Assembly (NCBI GenBank): GCA_902781455.1
Contig: CACZJF010000003.1
Coordinates: forward strand, 62,001 to 126,000
DNA from: an uncultured Lachnospiraceae bacterium
GTDB taxonomy: Bacteria > Bacillota > Clostridia > Lachnospirales > Lachnospiraceae
Direction of reading: 5' to 3'
Length of the DNA: 64,000 nucleotides
Part shown: positions 35,883-44,629 of the stretch, in pieces
Numbering within the stretch: position 1 is the stretch's first letter
Layout of the letters: each line of letters starts with the position of its first letter
The notes under the pieces: generated by a model
Databases searched by the model: none
What the model was told of the DNA's origin: nothing
The model's input: only the letters and a program-made list of their open reading frames with translations
Position numbers and translations under genes: made by a program

Positions 35883-35897
35883 AGAAAACAGTTTTCT
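35883..35897. promoter_or_regulatory. Operator-like palindrome in the divergent 35.8-36.06 kb gap
   Basis: AGAAAAC-A-GTTTTCT is a perfect 7-bp inverted repeat around one base. It lies in the gap between the MBL-fold gene and the debranching-like gene. Nearby, GACAGCTTTT is directly repeated at 35918-35927 and 35933-35942. The remainder of this 300-bp gap holds the promoter below and nothing else recognised. Confidence 0.35.
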
Positions 35898-35939
35898 GCT
35901 GTATGCCTCCTGTAAGGGACAGCTTTTTTTCAGACAGCT

Positions 35940-35968
35940 TTTCTATTCTTCCTCTTCTATGCTATAAT
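35940..35968 (+). promoter_or_regulatory. Probable promoter of the debranching-like gene (extended -10)
   Basis: TGCTATAAT (35960-35968) is an extended -10 element with perfect TATAAT at 35963-35968. The -35 region TTTCTA (35940-35945, 17-bp spacer) is poor, as tolerated with an extended -10. The leader would be about 90 nt. Confidence 0.55.
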
Positions 35969-36064
35969 CTGAACAAGCTTTTTTCCGTCCGAATCAGCGG
36001 CCGGAGGAAAGCCTGGGACAGAAATCGGGTGGAAGCAGAGGATTAAGACCTGGGAGAGAGACAA

Positions 36065-38221
36065 GTGAACTGGAATCCACAAGTAACGGGAATTCATGAT
36101 CTGAAAATCAGCGGCTTTGTACCTCATACGGATGTCACGAAGGACGGCATCCTGTTTTCTGTTGTTGTCCCTGAAGGGGCTGAGGCGAGCCTTCTTCTGT
36201 ATGAGAAGGGCAGTGAAGAAGTAAAGTGCGAGATTCCGTTTCCGGCGGAACCTGCGCTGGGACGTGTGTACGCGATGCTGGTTGCCGGGATACCGGCGCA
36301 GGATCTGGAGTACAACTACCGCATCGGCCATAAGGTCGTGACGGATCCTTCCGCGCAGATCGTGGTCGGGCTGGAGCAGTATGCGGACCAGACACAGCGA
36401 AGGGAACACCAGATCAGAGGCGCATTTCTGAATCCGTCTTTTGACTGGGGAGAGCAGGAGAAGCGCCTTCGCATTCCCTACAGTGAATCTGTTTTCTATG
36501 AGCTTCATGTGAGAGGCTTTACGAAGAGCCGCACTTCAAAGGTGAAAAAACGCGGGACTTTTCTCGGGATTACGGAGAAGATCCCGTATCTCAAAGAGAT
36601 GGGGATCACAGCCCTGGTGCTGATGCCCTGCTATGAGTTTGACGAGGTCATGCCGGACATGTCCGGCGTCGGCTGGAGGCCGGAGGGCCTTCGGGAGCTG
36701 GCTGCAGGCGCGTCGCTTCCGCCGTCGGCACTCTCAGCGCCGCAGCATCTGGCTGCAGCCGATGAGAAGAAGGCGTCCGGATCAGCCGCTGCGGCAGGCA
36801 AAGGGTCAGTCTCCACGGCTTTGCCGGAAGAAAGCGTGCATTACCGCTTGAATTACTGGGGATTCGGACCCGGCTGGTTTTTCGCGCCGAAGCGATCCTA
36901 CTGCGCGACCGACGCGCCGGCCGACGAATTCCGCACTATGGTGAAGATGCTCCATGAAGCAGGGATTGAGGTGATCATGGAGATGAGCTGTCCGGAGGGT
37001 ACCGATCCTGCCTACATGCAGGCCTGCCTTCTGTGGTGGAGAGAGATCTACCATGTGGACGGCTTCCTCATGCTGGCGCCGCAGGACGACGTCAACTCCG
37101 TCGCCAGGAGTCCTGCGCTGAGTGATGTAAAGCTGATCTCGGATTACTTTGACACGCAGCGCATGTATCCGAAGGGACGTCCCTACCGTTTCCGGAATCT
37201 GGCCGAGTACAATGTCGGCTTCCGCTATGACGCGAGACGTTTCCTGAAGGGGGATTCCAACTGCCTGCAGTCATTTGTCTCCAGATGCCGCTACAATCCG
37301 AAGGACGCCGGCGTCATCAACGCCATCGCCGGACATGACGGATTCACGCTCTTTGACCTGGTTTCCTATAACGATAAGCACAACGAGATCAACGGAGAGA
37401 ACAACCGGGACGGCGCCCTGAATGAGTATTCCTGGAACTGCGGCGTGGAGGGAAAGACGAAGAAGAAAGAGATCATGCGTCTTCGGCTCCGCCAGATGAA
37501 GAACGCGCTTGCGATGGTGATGCTGGCACAGGGCACACCCATGCTGTGCGCCGGCGACGAGATGCTGAACAGCCAGGAGGGCAATACGAATCCGTATTCC
37601 ACCGACGCTGAACTCAGCTGGGTACAGTGGAATACGTCAAAGGACGCGCTCGCGCTCCGTGAATATGTGAAGAGCCTGATCGCGCTGCGCCGGACCCATC
37701 CGCTTCTGCACCAGAATGTGGAGCTGACCGGCTCGAGCATGGGTGGATTCTTCCCTGATTTTTCCTGCCATGGTTCGAATGCATGGTTTGCTTCTTTCGA
37801 CCAGCAGGAACGAAGTGTCGGGATGATGTACTGTTCACAGGATCCTGACCGGGAAGAGGTTCTGCTGAAGGAAACGCAGATGCGGAAGGCTGCCCGGAAG
37901 AGAAGAAGGAAAAACAGCCAGCCGGAGGGAGCGGACCTGGCCGCGGAGCAGATGGCTGTGACGGGAAATTCCGTGAATTCAGCTGCCGCGGATCAGTCCG
38001 GTGAGAGAGAATCCTACCTGTATGTCGCGTATAATCTTCACTGGGAGAAGCGGGAGCTGGCACTGCCTGCGCTTCCTTCCGGAAGAGAATGGCGTGTCGT
38101 TATCGATACCTCCGTAGACCGGTTCTCCGGGAAGGAGGATGCTGCGTGCCTCGACGCGGCACTGGAGAAGGGCAGGAGCGTGCTGATGCCTGGAAGGTCG
38201 ATCCGGGTGCTGGTAGGATAA
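36065..38221 (+). CDS. GlgX/isoamylase-like glycogen debranching protein, probably catalytically inactive
   Basis: A 718-aa protein with the GlgX layout: N-terminal CBM48-like domain (10-110), GH13 barrel and C-terminal beta domain. Fold motifs are intact (SVFYELHVRGFTKS, GITALVLMPCYEF, NYWGFGPGWFFAP, HDGFTLFDLVSYNDKHNE, LAQGTPMLCAGDE). But the nucleophile segment, normally VDGFRFDLA, reads VDGFLMLAP, so the Asp at 337 is Leu and the preceding Arg is also lost. The acid/base segment, normally AE-x-W-D, reads ISDYFD, with Asp360 instead of Glu. Only the third carboxylate, Asp425 in GHDG, remains. Two Ala/Ser/Lys-rich insertions (about 217-258 and 605-645) add to the oddness. The start is GTG 36065 after GGGAGAGAG. 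A binding, scaffolding or regulatory role in glycogen metabolism is possible. Confidence 0.82.
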   Translation: MNWNPQVTGIHDLKISGFVPHTDVTKDGILFSVVVPEGAEASLLLYEKGSEEVKCEIPFPAEPALGRVYAMLVAGIPAQDLEYNYRIGHKVVTDPSAQIVVGLEQYADQTQRREHQIRGAFLNPSFDWGEQEKRLRIPYSESVFYELHVRGFTKSRTSKVKKRGTFLGITEKIPYLKEMGITALVLMPCYEFDEVMPDMSGVGWRPEGLRELAAGASLPPSALSAPQHLAAADEKKASGSAAAAGKGSVSTALPEESVHYRLNYWGFGPGWFFAPKRSYCATDAPADEFRTMVKMLHEAGIEVIMEMSCPEGTDPAYMQACLLWWREIYHVDGFLMLAPQDDVNSVARSPALSDVKLISDYFDTQRMYPKGRPYRFRNLAEYNVGFRYDARRFLKGDSNCLQSFVSRCRYNPKDAGVINAIAGHDGFTLFDLVSYNDKHNEINGENNRDGALNEYSWNCGVEGKTKKKEIMRLRLRQMKNALAMVMLAQGTPMLCAGDEMLNSQEGNTNPYSTDAELSWVQWNTSKDALALREYVKSLIALRRTHPLLHQNVELTGSSMGGFFPDFSCHGSNAWFASFDQQERSVGMMYCSQDPDREEVLLKETQMRKAARKRRRKNSQPEGADLAAEQMAVTGNSVNSAAADQSGERESYLYVAYNLHWEKRELALPALPSGREWRVVIDTSVDRFSGKEDAACLDAALEKGRSVLMPGRSIRVLVG

Positions 38222-38242
38222 GGCCGGACAGGATGGAGTGAA

Positions 38243-38977
38243 ATGATGCGAGAAGCTGCGATTGTGGACGCAAAGGTAATCACACCCGGAATCCGTGACG
38301 CTGTCATGCGCGAAGCTGAGGTTACCAAAGACGCAAAGGTCGTATTCCATACGGAGACGCCGGGACACTTTGACGGAACACCGTCGGATGGCAGGATCAC
38401 ACTGAAGAAAGCCACAGGACATCTGATGACGGTGCTCACCCATAAAAAACTCGTGGCGGAGGGCTGCTTTCAGGTAGGACTGTACCGGCAGGGTCTGCTT
38501 CACGACCTGTCCAAGTTTCACCCGGTGGAGCTGCTCAACGGCTTCAGGTATTACCAGGGCGGAAAGCAGAGCCCGAACAACGGTGAACGAGTTGAAAAGG
38601 GGTACTCTGAGGCATGGATGCACCACAAGGGACGCAACCGGCACCACTTTGAATACTGGACGGATTACAATACAGAGGCTGTGAAAAAAGGACTGAACCC
38701 GGTTCAGCCGGTTAAGATGCCGCGGAAATATGTGGCAGAGATGCTGATGGACCGGATCGCCGCCTCCAAGAACTATATGAAAGAGAACTATACCGACGCA
38801 TCGCCCCTGGATTATTATGAGAGGGGAAAAGCCGCGAAGATGATTCATCCCGAGACGGCGAAGGAACTGGAGCAGATGCTCCGGATCCTCAAGGAAAAGG
38901 GAGAGAAGGAATTCTACCGTTTCGTGAAGGATCATTATCTGAGCGGCGGTGCGATGGAACAGAAAGAAACAGATTGA
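38243..38977 (+). CDS. DUF5662-family protein with duplicated N-terminal leader
   Basis: A 244-aa protein. From residue 60 on it matches DUF5662 proteins: LTHKKLVAEGCFQVGLYRQG, LLHDLSKFHPVELLNGFRYY, SEAWMHHKGRNRHHFEYWTD and MPRKYVAEMLMDRIAASKNY. The conserved His/Asp residues (HDLSK, HHKGRNRHH) suggest a metal site of HD type, but no activity is known. The first 60 residues are an extra segment containing an internal repeat (MREAAIVDAKV and MREAEVTKDAKV). GGAG at 38235-38238 favours the second Met (38246) slightly over 38243. It follows the debranching-like gene by 21 nt and precedes trpS by 24 nt. Confidence 0.75.
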   Translation: MMREAAIVDAKVITPGIRDAVMREAEVTKDAKVVFHTETPGHFDGTPSDGRITLKKATGHLMTVLTHKKLVAEGCFQVGLYRQGLLHDLSKFHPVELLNGFRYYQGGKQSPNNGERVEKGYSEAWMHHKGRNRHHFEYWTDYNTEAVKKGLNPVQPVKMPRKYVAEMLMDRIAASKNYMKENYTDASPLDYYERGKAAKMIHPETAKELEQMLRILKEKGEKEFYRFVKDHYLSGGAMEQKETD

Positions 38978-39001
38978 AACCAAAGAACAGGAGACATTGA
39001 C

Positions 39002-40003
39002 ATGAACAAAGATCACAAGGTACTCTACAGCGGCATGCAGGCGACAGGAAATCTGACGCTGGGGAATTATCTCGGCGCCCTCAAGAACTGGGTCGGCCTG
39101 GCTGATGAGTACGAGTGTTACTATGGCGTTATGGATCTGCATTCCCTGACCGTCCGCCAGGATCCGCCGGCATTCCGCGCGCACGCGAGAGAGCTGATGA
39201 TGATCTACATCGCGGCGGGAATCGATCCGGAGAAAAATGTGCTGTATCTGCAGAGCAGTGTTCCGTGCCACGCGGAGCTTGCCTGGATTCTCAACTGCTA
39301 CACCTATATCGGTGAGCTGCAGCGCATGACGCAGTTCAAGGACAAGTCCGCGAAGCATGCGGACAATGTCAACGCCGGCCTGTTCACCTATCCGGTTCTG
39401 ATGGCTGCGGATATCCTGCTGTATCAGGCGGATGTGGTTCCGGTCGGAAAGGACCAGCTGCAGCATCTGGAGATCACCCGCGATATCGCGCAGCGTTTCA
39501 ATGGAATCTACGGTGATGTGTTTACTGTGCCGGAGCCGTACATCGGAAAGATCGGTGCGCGTGTCATGTCCCTGCAGGATCCGTCCAAGAAGATGTCCAA
39601 GTCGGATGAGAATCCGAATGCTTCGATCTACCTGCTCGATGATCCGGATACCATCCGCAGAAAGTGCAGGCGCGCGGTTACGGATTCCGAGGCAACGATC
39701 GCTTACCGGGATGAACAGCCGGGCCTGAAGAATCTGTTTGACATCTACTGCGCATGTACAGGGAAAACGCCGGAAGAGGCGGTTCACGAATTCGCCGGCT
39801 GCGGCTACGGCCAGGTCAAGGAAGCTCTGTCAGAGGCGGTGATCGGTGTGCTGGCGCCGCTTCAGGAGAGAGTAAAGGAGCTTCAGAAGGATAAGTCCTA
39901 CATCGAAAACGTCATGAAGACAAATGCGGAGCGCGCTTACTACACGGCGAACAAGACGCTGCGCAAGGTGAAGAAGAAGATCGGGCTGACAGACGTGCGC
40001 TGA
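39002..40003 (+). CDS. trpS: Tryptophanyl-tRNA synthetase
   Basis: Class I aminoacyl-tRNA synthetase charging tRNA-Trp, 333 aa. It has LYSGMQATGNLTLGNYLGAL (HIGH equivalent near residue 19), YPVLMAADILLYQADVVPVG for Trp and ATP binding, and the KMSKSDEN loop. Length is typical. ACAGGAG lies upstream of ATG 39002. No T-box or Trp-responsive leader is seen; the gene follows DUF5662 closely and may be co-transcribed. An intrinsic terminator follows. Confidence 0.96.
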   Translation: MNKDHKVLYSGMQATGNLTLGNYLGALKNWVGLADEYECYYGVMDLHSLTVRQDPPAFRAHARELMMIYIAAGIDPEKNVLYLQSSVPCHAELAWILNCYTYIGELQRMTQFKDKSAKHADNVNAGLFTYPVLMAADILLYQADVVPVGKDQLQHLEITRDIAQRFNGIYGDVFTVPEPYIGKIGARVMSLQDPSKKMSKSDENPNASIYLLDDPDTIRRKCRRAVTDSEATIAYRDEQPGLKNLFDIYCACTGKTPEEAVHEFAGCGYGQVKEALSEAVIGVLAPLQERVKELQKDKSYIENVMKTNAERAYYTANKTLRKVKKKIGLTDVR

Positions 40004-40020
40004 GCAAATGAATATAAGAG

Positions 40021-40050
40021 AAGGCACCGGTCATTCGGTGCCTTTGTCTT
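40021..40050 (+). terminator. Intrinsic terminator of trpS
   Basis: A 9-bp stem AAGGCACCG (40021-40029) / CGGTGCCTT (40036-40044) with a 6-nt loop, followed by TGTCTTCTTT. Confidence 0.75.
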
Positions 40051-40055
40051 CTTTA

Positions 40056-40130
40056 CCGGTGTGCCGGCGCCGGTTATGTCCGGTGTGCCGGCGCCGGCCG
40101 ATTATGTCTGGTGCGCGCTGGCGCCGGCCC
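40056..40130. repeat. Degenerate GC-rich tandem repeat at the 3' end of the LysR gene
   Basis: Units CCGGTGTGCCGGCGCCGG plus TTATGT (40056-40079), the same with CCGATTATGT (40080-40107), and a diverged third unit (40108-40130). The third unit encodes the C-terminal AGASAHQT of the LysR protein and its stop lies at the unit boundary. The other two units would continue in the same frame after the stop. Confidence 0.6.
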
Positions 40131-41016
40131 GCTTCAGGTTCTCGATATAGCTTCTGCCAAGCTTCGTGAGCTCAACTCTTGCCTTCTTGATATAGCCGAT
40201 CGTCATCACATCGTTGCTCTCAAGCGGAACGGCAACATAATCCGAGCCGTTGAGATCCTCCGTGATGATGCCGGAACAGAGGGTAAATGCATTCAGCCCG
40301 ACCATGAGATTCAGAAGGGTTGCGCGGTCATCTGCCTTGATGATCTTTTTATAGTCATAAGTGCTCAGGACTTCCTCGGCAAAGTAGAATGCGTTATAAT
40401 CTCCCTGCTCAAAGGACAGGCACGGCCAGGGCTGCAGTTCCTCGATGGAGATGGAAGCCTTCGAAGCGAGCGGGTGTTTCCTCGCAAGATACACAGAGAT
40501 ATTGCAGTCGAAAAGCGGGTGGAATTCCAGACCGTATTCATGGAAGATCTTCGTGAGGGCTTCCCGGTTGAAGTCATTGAGATAGAGAACGCCAAGCTCG
40601 CTTTTCATGTTGCGGACATGGTTCATGACGGTATGTGTCTTTGTCTCATGGATCGCGAATTCATAGTTCTCCAGCCCGAACTCATCCGCGGTCTGGATAA
40701 ATGCCTTGACAGCGAAGGAATAATGCTGGGTGGAAACCGAGAACCTGGTCTTGCGGGTGGTTCTGTCGATGAACCGTTCTTCCAGGATTCCATACTGCGC
40801 GATGATCTGCCTTGCGTAGCCCAGGAATTCTTCCCCATCCTGTGTGATGGAGATTCCGCGGTTGGATCTCAGAAAGAGTGTAAGGCCAAGCTCTTTCTCC
40901 AGCTCCCGGATCGTGCTGGACAGGGAGGGCTGTGTGATATAGAGCCGGTGGGCTGCTTCGTTCATGCTGCCGCAGTCGGCGACGGTGACAGCGTATCTCA
41001 TCTGCTGAAGGGTCAT
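40102..41016 (-). CDS. LysR-family transcriptional regulator
   Basis: A 304-aa DNA-binding regulator. The winged helix is at 1-60: MTLQQMRYAVTVADCGSMNE, LYITQPSLSSTIRELEKELG and FLRSNRGISITQDGEEFL. The periplasmic-binding-like effector domain occupies 90-295. It is divergent from the Lpl-type transporter operon, which it probably controls. LysR control of such transporters is less common than AraC or two-component control. The start ATG 41016 follows GGAGGT. Its C-terminal codons lie in a short tandem repeat, so the tail may vary between strains. Confidence 0.9.
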   Translation of the reverse strand: MTLQQMRYAVTVADCGSMNEAAHRLYITQPSLSSTIRELEKELGLTLFLRSNRGISITQDGEEFLGYARQIIAQYGILEERFIDRTTRKTRFSVSTQHYSFAVKAFIQTADEFGLENYEFAIHETKTHTVMNHVRNMKSELGVLYLNDFNREALTKIFHEYGLEFHPLFDCNISVYLARKHPLASKASISIEELQPWPCLSFEQGDYNAFYFAEEVLSTYDYKKIIKADDRATLLNLMVGLNAFTLCSGIITEDLNGSDYVAVPLESNDVMTIGYIKKARVELTKLGRSYIENLKRAGASAHQT

Positions 41017-41065
41017 GGGATACCTCCAAAACTGATCTGTGCATGACAGAAAATACTACTTATGC

Positions 41066-41095
41066 ATTGTAGCCGATGACCGGTTTTCATAGCAA
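41066..41095 (-). promoter_or_regulatory. Probable promoter of the LysR gene (minus strand)
   Basis: On the minus strand TTGCTA (41090-41095) and TACAAT (41066-41071) are separated by 18 bp. The region lies between the LysR gene and the transporter operon and is where a LysR operator would be expected; no clear T-N11-A site was singled out. Confidence 0.45.
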
Positions 41096-41198
41096 GCGGA
41101 TCATTCCGGAATGCGGCAAGCCGGAAGATACAGCCGATGAGCCGGAAGACATGCTGTATGATGGTTTACTGATGATAGACAAGAAGGAAATACGACAG

Positions 41199-42140
41199 AT
41201 GCAGATTCGAAAAAAGAAAACGTTTGATCCGGAAGAGTATACCGCAGCCGAGAGGAGTGTATTTTCAAAGCGGACGAATATCATCGTCAGCATCCTGTTC
41301 GCGCTGCTTGCGCTGCTGGTTTTTCTGCCCATACTGCTGGTGATCATCGTTTCATTCTCTTCTGAAAGCAGCGTGACGGAACTGGGATACAGTTTCTTTC
41401 CGAAGGCGTGGTCTCTGGAATCGTGGAGATACCTGTTCCGCTCCGGAACCTATCTGACCCGGGCAATCATCAATTCCTTCCTGATCACCGCTGCAGGCAC
41501 GGTTCTTGGCCTGGTGCTGATGTGCCCGATCGCCTACGCGCTCTCCAGGAAAACTTTCCGCTGGCGGAGGGCGATCCTGGTCTTTTTGATGATCCCCATG
41601 CTGTTTTCCGGCGGACTGGTCTCGACTTATATGGTCAACACCCAGATCCTGCATCTGCAGAATACCTGTTTTGCCCTGATTCTTCCGGGGCTTTGTTCCA
41701 CCTGGTTTATCATGATTCTCCGCAACTACTACCAGACGGCGGTGCCTGACTCCCTGATCGAGGCAGCGATGGTGGACGGCGGCAGGCAGTTTCAGATCTT
41801 TCTGAAGATCGTGATTCCGATTACAACGCCGGTCATGATGACGATTGCTCTCTTTCAGATATTTGCCTACTGGAACAGCTGGTATCCGGCGCTTCTGTAT
41901 CTGGACAGCAACCACACTGAGCTGTATCCGCTGCAGTACGTGCTTGTCAACATGCAAAGAAGCATCGATATGCTGGCGAAGGACGCGCAGTACATGTCAG
42001 GGGCACAGACCTATACGCCTCCGGCCGTGACGGTCCGCATGGTTCTGGTTGTCCTGGCAATCCTGCCGATCCTTGTGATCTTCCCGTTTTTCCAGCGGTT
42101 TGTCAAAACCGGAATGACAGTCGGCGCAGTGAAGGAGTAA
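41199..42140 (+). CDS. Sugar ABC transporter permease, LplC type
   Basis: A 313-aa inner-membrane permease of the CUT1 LplC/YteP family: six helices, beginning TNIIVSILFALLALLVFLPI, with the EAA loop SLIEAAMVDGGRQFQIFLKI and the C-terminal FPFFQRFVKTGMTVGAVKE, typical of LplC. The frame is open from 41076, but AGAAGGAA at about 41183-41190 and the usual family length support ATG 41199 (MQIRKKKTF). First gene of a permease, binding protein, permease operon without its own ATPase; a shared MsmK-type ATPase would be needed. Probably imports oligosaccharides. Confidence 0.85.
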   Translation: MQIRKKKTFDPEEYTAAERSVFSKRTNIIVSILFALLALLVFLPILLVIIVSFSSESSVTELGYSFFPKAWSLESWRYLFRSGTYLTRAIINSFLITAAGTVLGLVLMCPIAYALSRKTFRWRRAILVFLMIPMLFSGGLVSTYMVNTQILHLQNTCFALILPGLCSTWFIMILRNYYQTAVPDSLIEAAMVDGGRQFQIFLKIVIPITTPVMMTIALFQIFAYWNSWYPALLYLDSNHTELYPLQYVLVNMQRSIDMLAKDAQYMSGAQTYTPPAVTVRMVLVVLAILPILVIFPFFQRFVKTGMTVGAVKE

Positions 42141-42150
42141 GGGGGCGGAA

Positions 42151-43662
42151 ATGGACAGACTCAATCAGGCTTACAGAATGACGAAACGCATCGTTCTGAC
42201 CGCTTTGCTCCTGGCAGTGCCGGCACTGACCGGCTGCGGTCTGAGAAAGGGCAATGATTATACGACGCTCCGGTGGGTTACCTATTCTCCGTCCGGGGCA
42301 TCCATGGACGCGAAGGAGGTAATAGAAGCGGCCAACGAGATCTCAAGGGAAAAGCTCGGGATCGAAGTGGAACTGGAATTCCAGCCGTCCGATAAAATGA
42401 ATCTGATGATGGCGTCAGGAGAATACTATGACATGGTATTCACCAGTTCCTGGCTCAACTATTTTGACAGGAACGCGGAAGACGGCCTGTACTATGATAT
42501 TACAGACCTTGTGCAGGAAGAGACGCCGGCTTTGTATGAATCCATCGGGAAATACTGGGAGTGCGCAAAGATCGGCGGAAGGATCATGGGCGTTCCGATC
42601 CTGAAGGACATGGGAGCGGAAGAGATGTTCCGGCTCAATGCGGATTACTTCGAAACCCGGAAGGGGATGGAGATCCCGGAGCGGATGGACGGTCTTGAAT
42701 CCGTTGAGCCATTCCTGAAAGCCTATAAAGAGGACTATCCGAATAAGTATCCGGTCGCGATGGATAAGGGCGGAATCCCCGGTTTTTTGAACTTCCTGGA
42801 ACGGATTGCCGGCGGCGTCATCGTGATTCCTTATGATCAGGATACCCCGGTTCCGCAGGCGATGGCGATCTGGGACTGCGAGCCGCTGATGAATCGCTAC
42901 CGTACGCTGCATCGCTGGTATGAGGCAGGCTATATTCATCCGGACGCGGCAACGATCGATTCGACAGATGCGGATCTGTCGATCCCGGTGCGGTTTGGTG
43001 TTGCATGGAAAGGATACATGGGATATTCCAATCCTGCACAGTGGGGATTTGAGGTGAAGACCTCGACCTATGAGGGACCATTCCTTTCCCGCCAGAGCGA
43101 GCAGGGTGCCATGTTCGGTATCTGTGCGGCCTGCACGAAGGAACGCGCGACAGAATGCCTGAAATACATAGAGCTCTTGAGCACCGACCGGAAATTCCGC
43201 GATATCCTTGCATACGGGATTGAGGGAAAGCATTTCAACTATCTGGAGAACGGGACGGTGCTGCAGACACAGGCGGGCATTGACCGATATCCTGCCAATC
43301 TGTATACGACCGGATCTGTTGTGAACGCGTCAGTGTCGTCCGTCAGTCAGGAAGTACTGTCCGATCCTGATCAGTGGAAGAAGGTCTTTGAAGAATATGA
43401 GACAGACGGAATCTATTCGCAGACAAAAGGCTTTTATTATGACACAACCCGGAAGGAGAGTATCATCACATCGCTGCAGGCAATCTACAGTGATTACTCC
43501 ACGGAACTGCGCACAGGAACCAGCGACCCGGATGTTGTGATTCCGAAGATGCGAAAGCGGATGGAGGCTGCCGGGTTTAATGAACTTCTGGAGGATGTCC
43601 AGAGCCAGCTGAATGAATGGATGGAGAAAGCGGAACATGAAGAAACCGAGTCAGAAGAATAA
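42151..43662 (+). CDS. Extracellular sugar-binding lipoprotein (LplA-like)
   Basis: A 503-aa solute-binding protein. The signal peptide ends in a lipobox, PALTGCGL, so it should be lipid-anchored outside the membrane. The body has the family-1 solute-binding pattern (KMNLMMASGEYYDMVFTSSW, ITDLV) and a C-terminal DUF3502-like region, typical of LplA-type proteins working with LplB/LplC permeases. GGGGGCGG precedes ATG 42151. Its gene lies between the two permease genes and its end overlaps the second by 26 nt. Confidence 0.87.
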   Translation: MDRLNQAYRMTKRIVLTALLLAVPALTGCGLRKGNDYTTLRWVTYSPSGASMDAKEVIEAANEISREKLGIEVELEFQPSDKMNLMMASGEYYDMVFTSSWLNYFDRNAEDGLYYDITDLVQEETPALYESIGKYWECAKIGGRIMGVPILKDMGAEEMFRLNADYFETRKGMEIPERMDGLESVEPFLKAYKEDYPNKYPVAMDKGGIPGFLNFLERIAGGVIVIPYDQDTPVPQAMAIWDCEPLMNRYRTLHRWYEAGYIHPDAATIDSTDADLSIPVRFGVAWKGYMGYSNPAQWGFEVKTSTYEGPFLSRQSEQGAMFGICAACTKERATECLKYIELLSTDRKFRDILAYGIEGKHFNYLENGTVLQTQAGIDRYPANLYTTGSVVNASVSSVSQEVLSDPDQWKKVFEEYETDGIYSQTKGFYYDTTRKESIITSLQAIYSDYSTELRTGTSDPDVVIPKMRKRMEAAGFNELLEDVQSQLNEWMEKAEHEETESEE

Positions 43663-44608
43663 CGTGCGGAAAACCGGAAGAAAAGCCCCAAAAGCCAGGC
43701 GGGACAGGGAGCTTTTTGCGATGTCGCTTCCTGCGATCCTGTGGTACCTGGCGTTCTGCTATCTGCCGCTGTTTGGCATCTTCTTTGCCTTCAAGCAGTT
43801 TACGCCAAAACCCGGAGAATCTCTGCTGAAGAACCTGTTTGTCAACAGTCCGTGGGCAGGCCTTGACAACTTTTCTTTTCTGTTCAGGTCCTCCGAGCTG
43901 CCACAGATCCTGTTCAATACGCTGTTTTACAATCTGATTTTCCTGGTGCTGGGTATTCTGATTCCGGTGATGCTGGCAGTCGTTCTTGCGGAACTGCACA
44001 GCAAGTTTTTCTCCGGGGTCGTTCAGATGGTGATGCTCCTTCCGTATTTCCTGTCCTGGGTCATCGTCGGATACTGCCTGTACGGTTTCCTTGCAACGGA
44101 CGAAGGCCAGGTGAATCATGTGCTGCGCATGTTCGGCGCTGCCGCGGTGCAGTGGTATCAGTCCCCCGGTTACTGGCGGGTCATTCTGATCCTTGTGGAG
44201 ATCTGGAAATCCGCGGGGTACGCGATGGTAATCTATCTGTGCGCGATCACGGCGATCGACCGTACCCTGTATGAAGGGGCGAAGATGGACGGAGCCACCT
44301 TCTGGCAGAGGGTGCGCTATATCACCCTGCCCATGCTCCGGCCTACCATTGCCACGATCTTCATCCTTCGGACCGGAAGCCTTCTGGCCTCCGATTTCGG
44401 TCTGTTTTACCAGGTGCCGCTGGATTCGAATTCCCTGCAGCCGGTGACACAGACACTGGATGTTTACGTATACAAAGCGTTGATGACGCAGGCAAACTTC
44501 AGCTTCTCCGCGGCGGCTTCGTTCCTGCAGAATGCGGTCGGCTGTGTGCTGCTGATTATCGCGAACGCAGTGGTGAAAAAGACTGATGAGGACAGCAGCC
44601 TGATGTGA
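43637..44608 (+). CDS. Sugar ABC transporter permease, LplB type
   Basis: A 323-aa permease with the LplB-type N-terminus: a basic cytoplasmic leader (KKNNVRKTGRKAPKARRDRE-like) then LFAMSLPAILWYLAFCYLPL and GIFFAFKQFTP, six helices, and the EAA loop TLYEGAKMDGATFWQRVRYI. The C-terminal part includes LDVYVYKALMTQANFSFSAA. The frame opens at 43613, but GGAGAAAG at 43623-43630 supports ATG 43637, inside the end of the binding-protein gene. Last gene of the operon; the metN promoter follows within 25 bp. Confidence 0.86.
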   Translation: MKKPSQKNNVRKTGRKAPKARRDRELFAMSLPAILWYLAFCYLPLFGIFFAFKQFTPKPGESLLKNLFVNSPWAGLDNFSFLFRSSELPQILFNTLFYNLIFLVLGILIPVMLAVVLAELHSKFFSGVVQMVMLLPYFLSWVIVGYCLYGFLATDEGQVNHVLRMFGAAAVQWYQSPGYWRVILILVEIWKSAGYAMVIYLCAITAIDRTLYEGAKMDGATFWQRVRYITLPMLRPTIATIFILRTGSLLASDFGLFYQVPLDSNSLQPVTQTLDVYVYKALMTQANFSFSAAASFLQNAVGCVLLIIANAVVKKTDEDSSLM

Positions 44609-44629
44609 CCGGGGCGTGAAAAGTATCAG

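Noticed and set aside
38978-39001. T-box leader for trpS
   Set aside because: Only 24 bp separate trpS from the previous gene and no T-box sequence is present upstream.
37979-39787. 602-codon minus-strand open frame opposite the DUF5662 and trpS genes
   Set aside because: It is antisense to genes with clear motifs. GC-rich codon bias leaves long mirror frames open, and its translation shows no family motifs.
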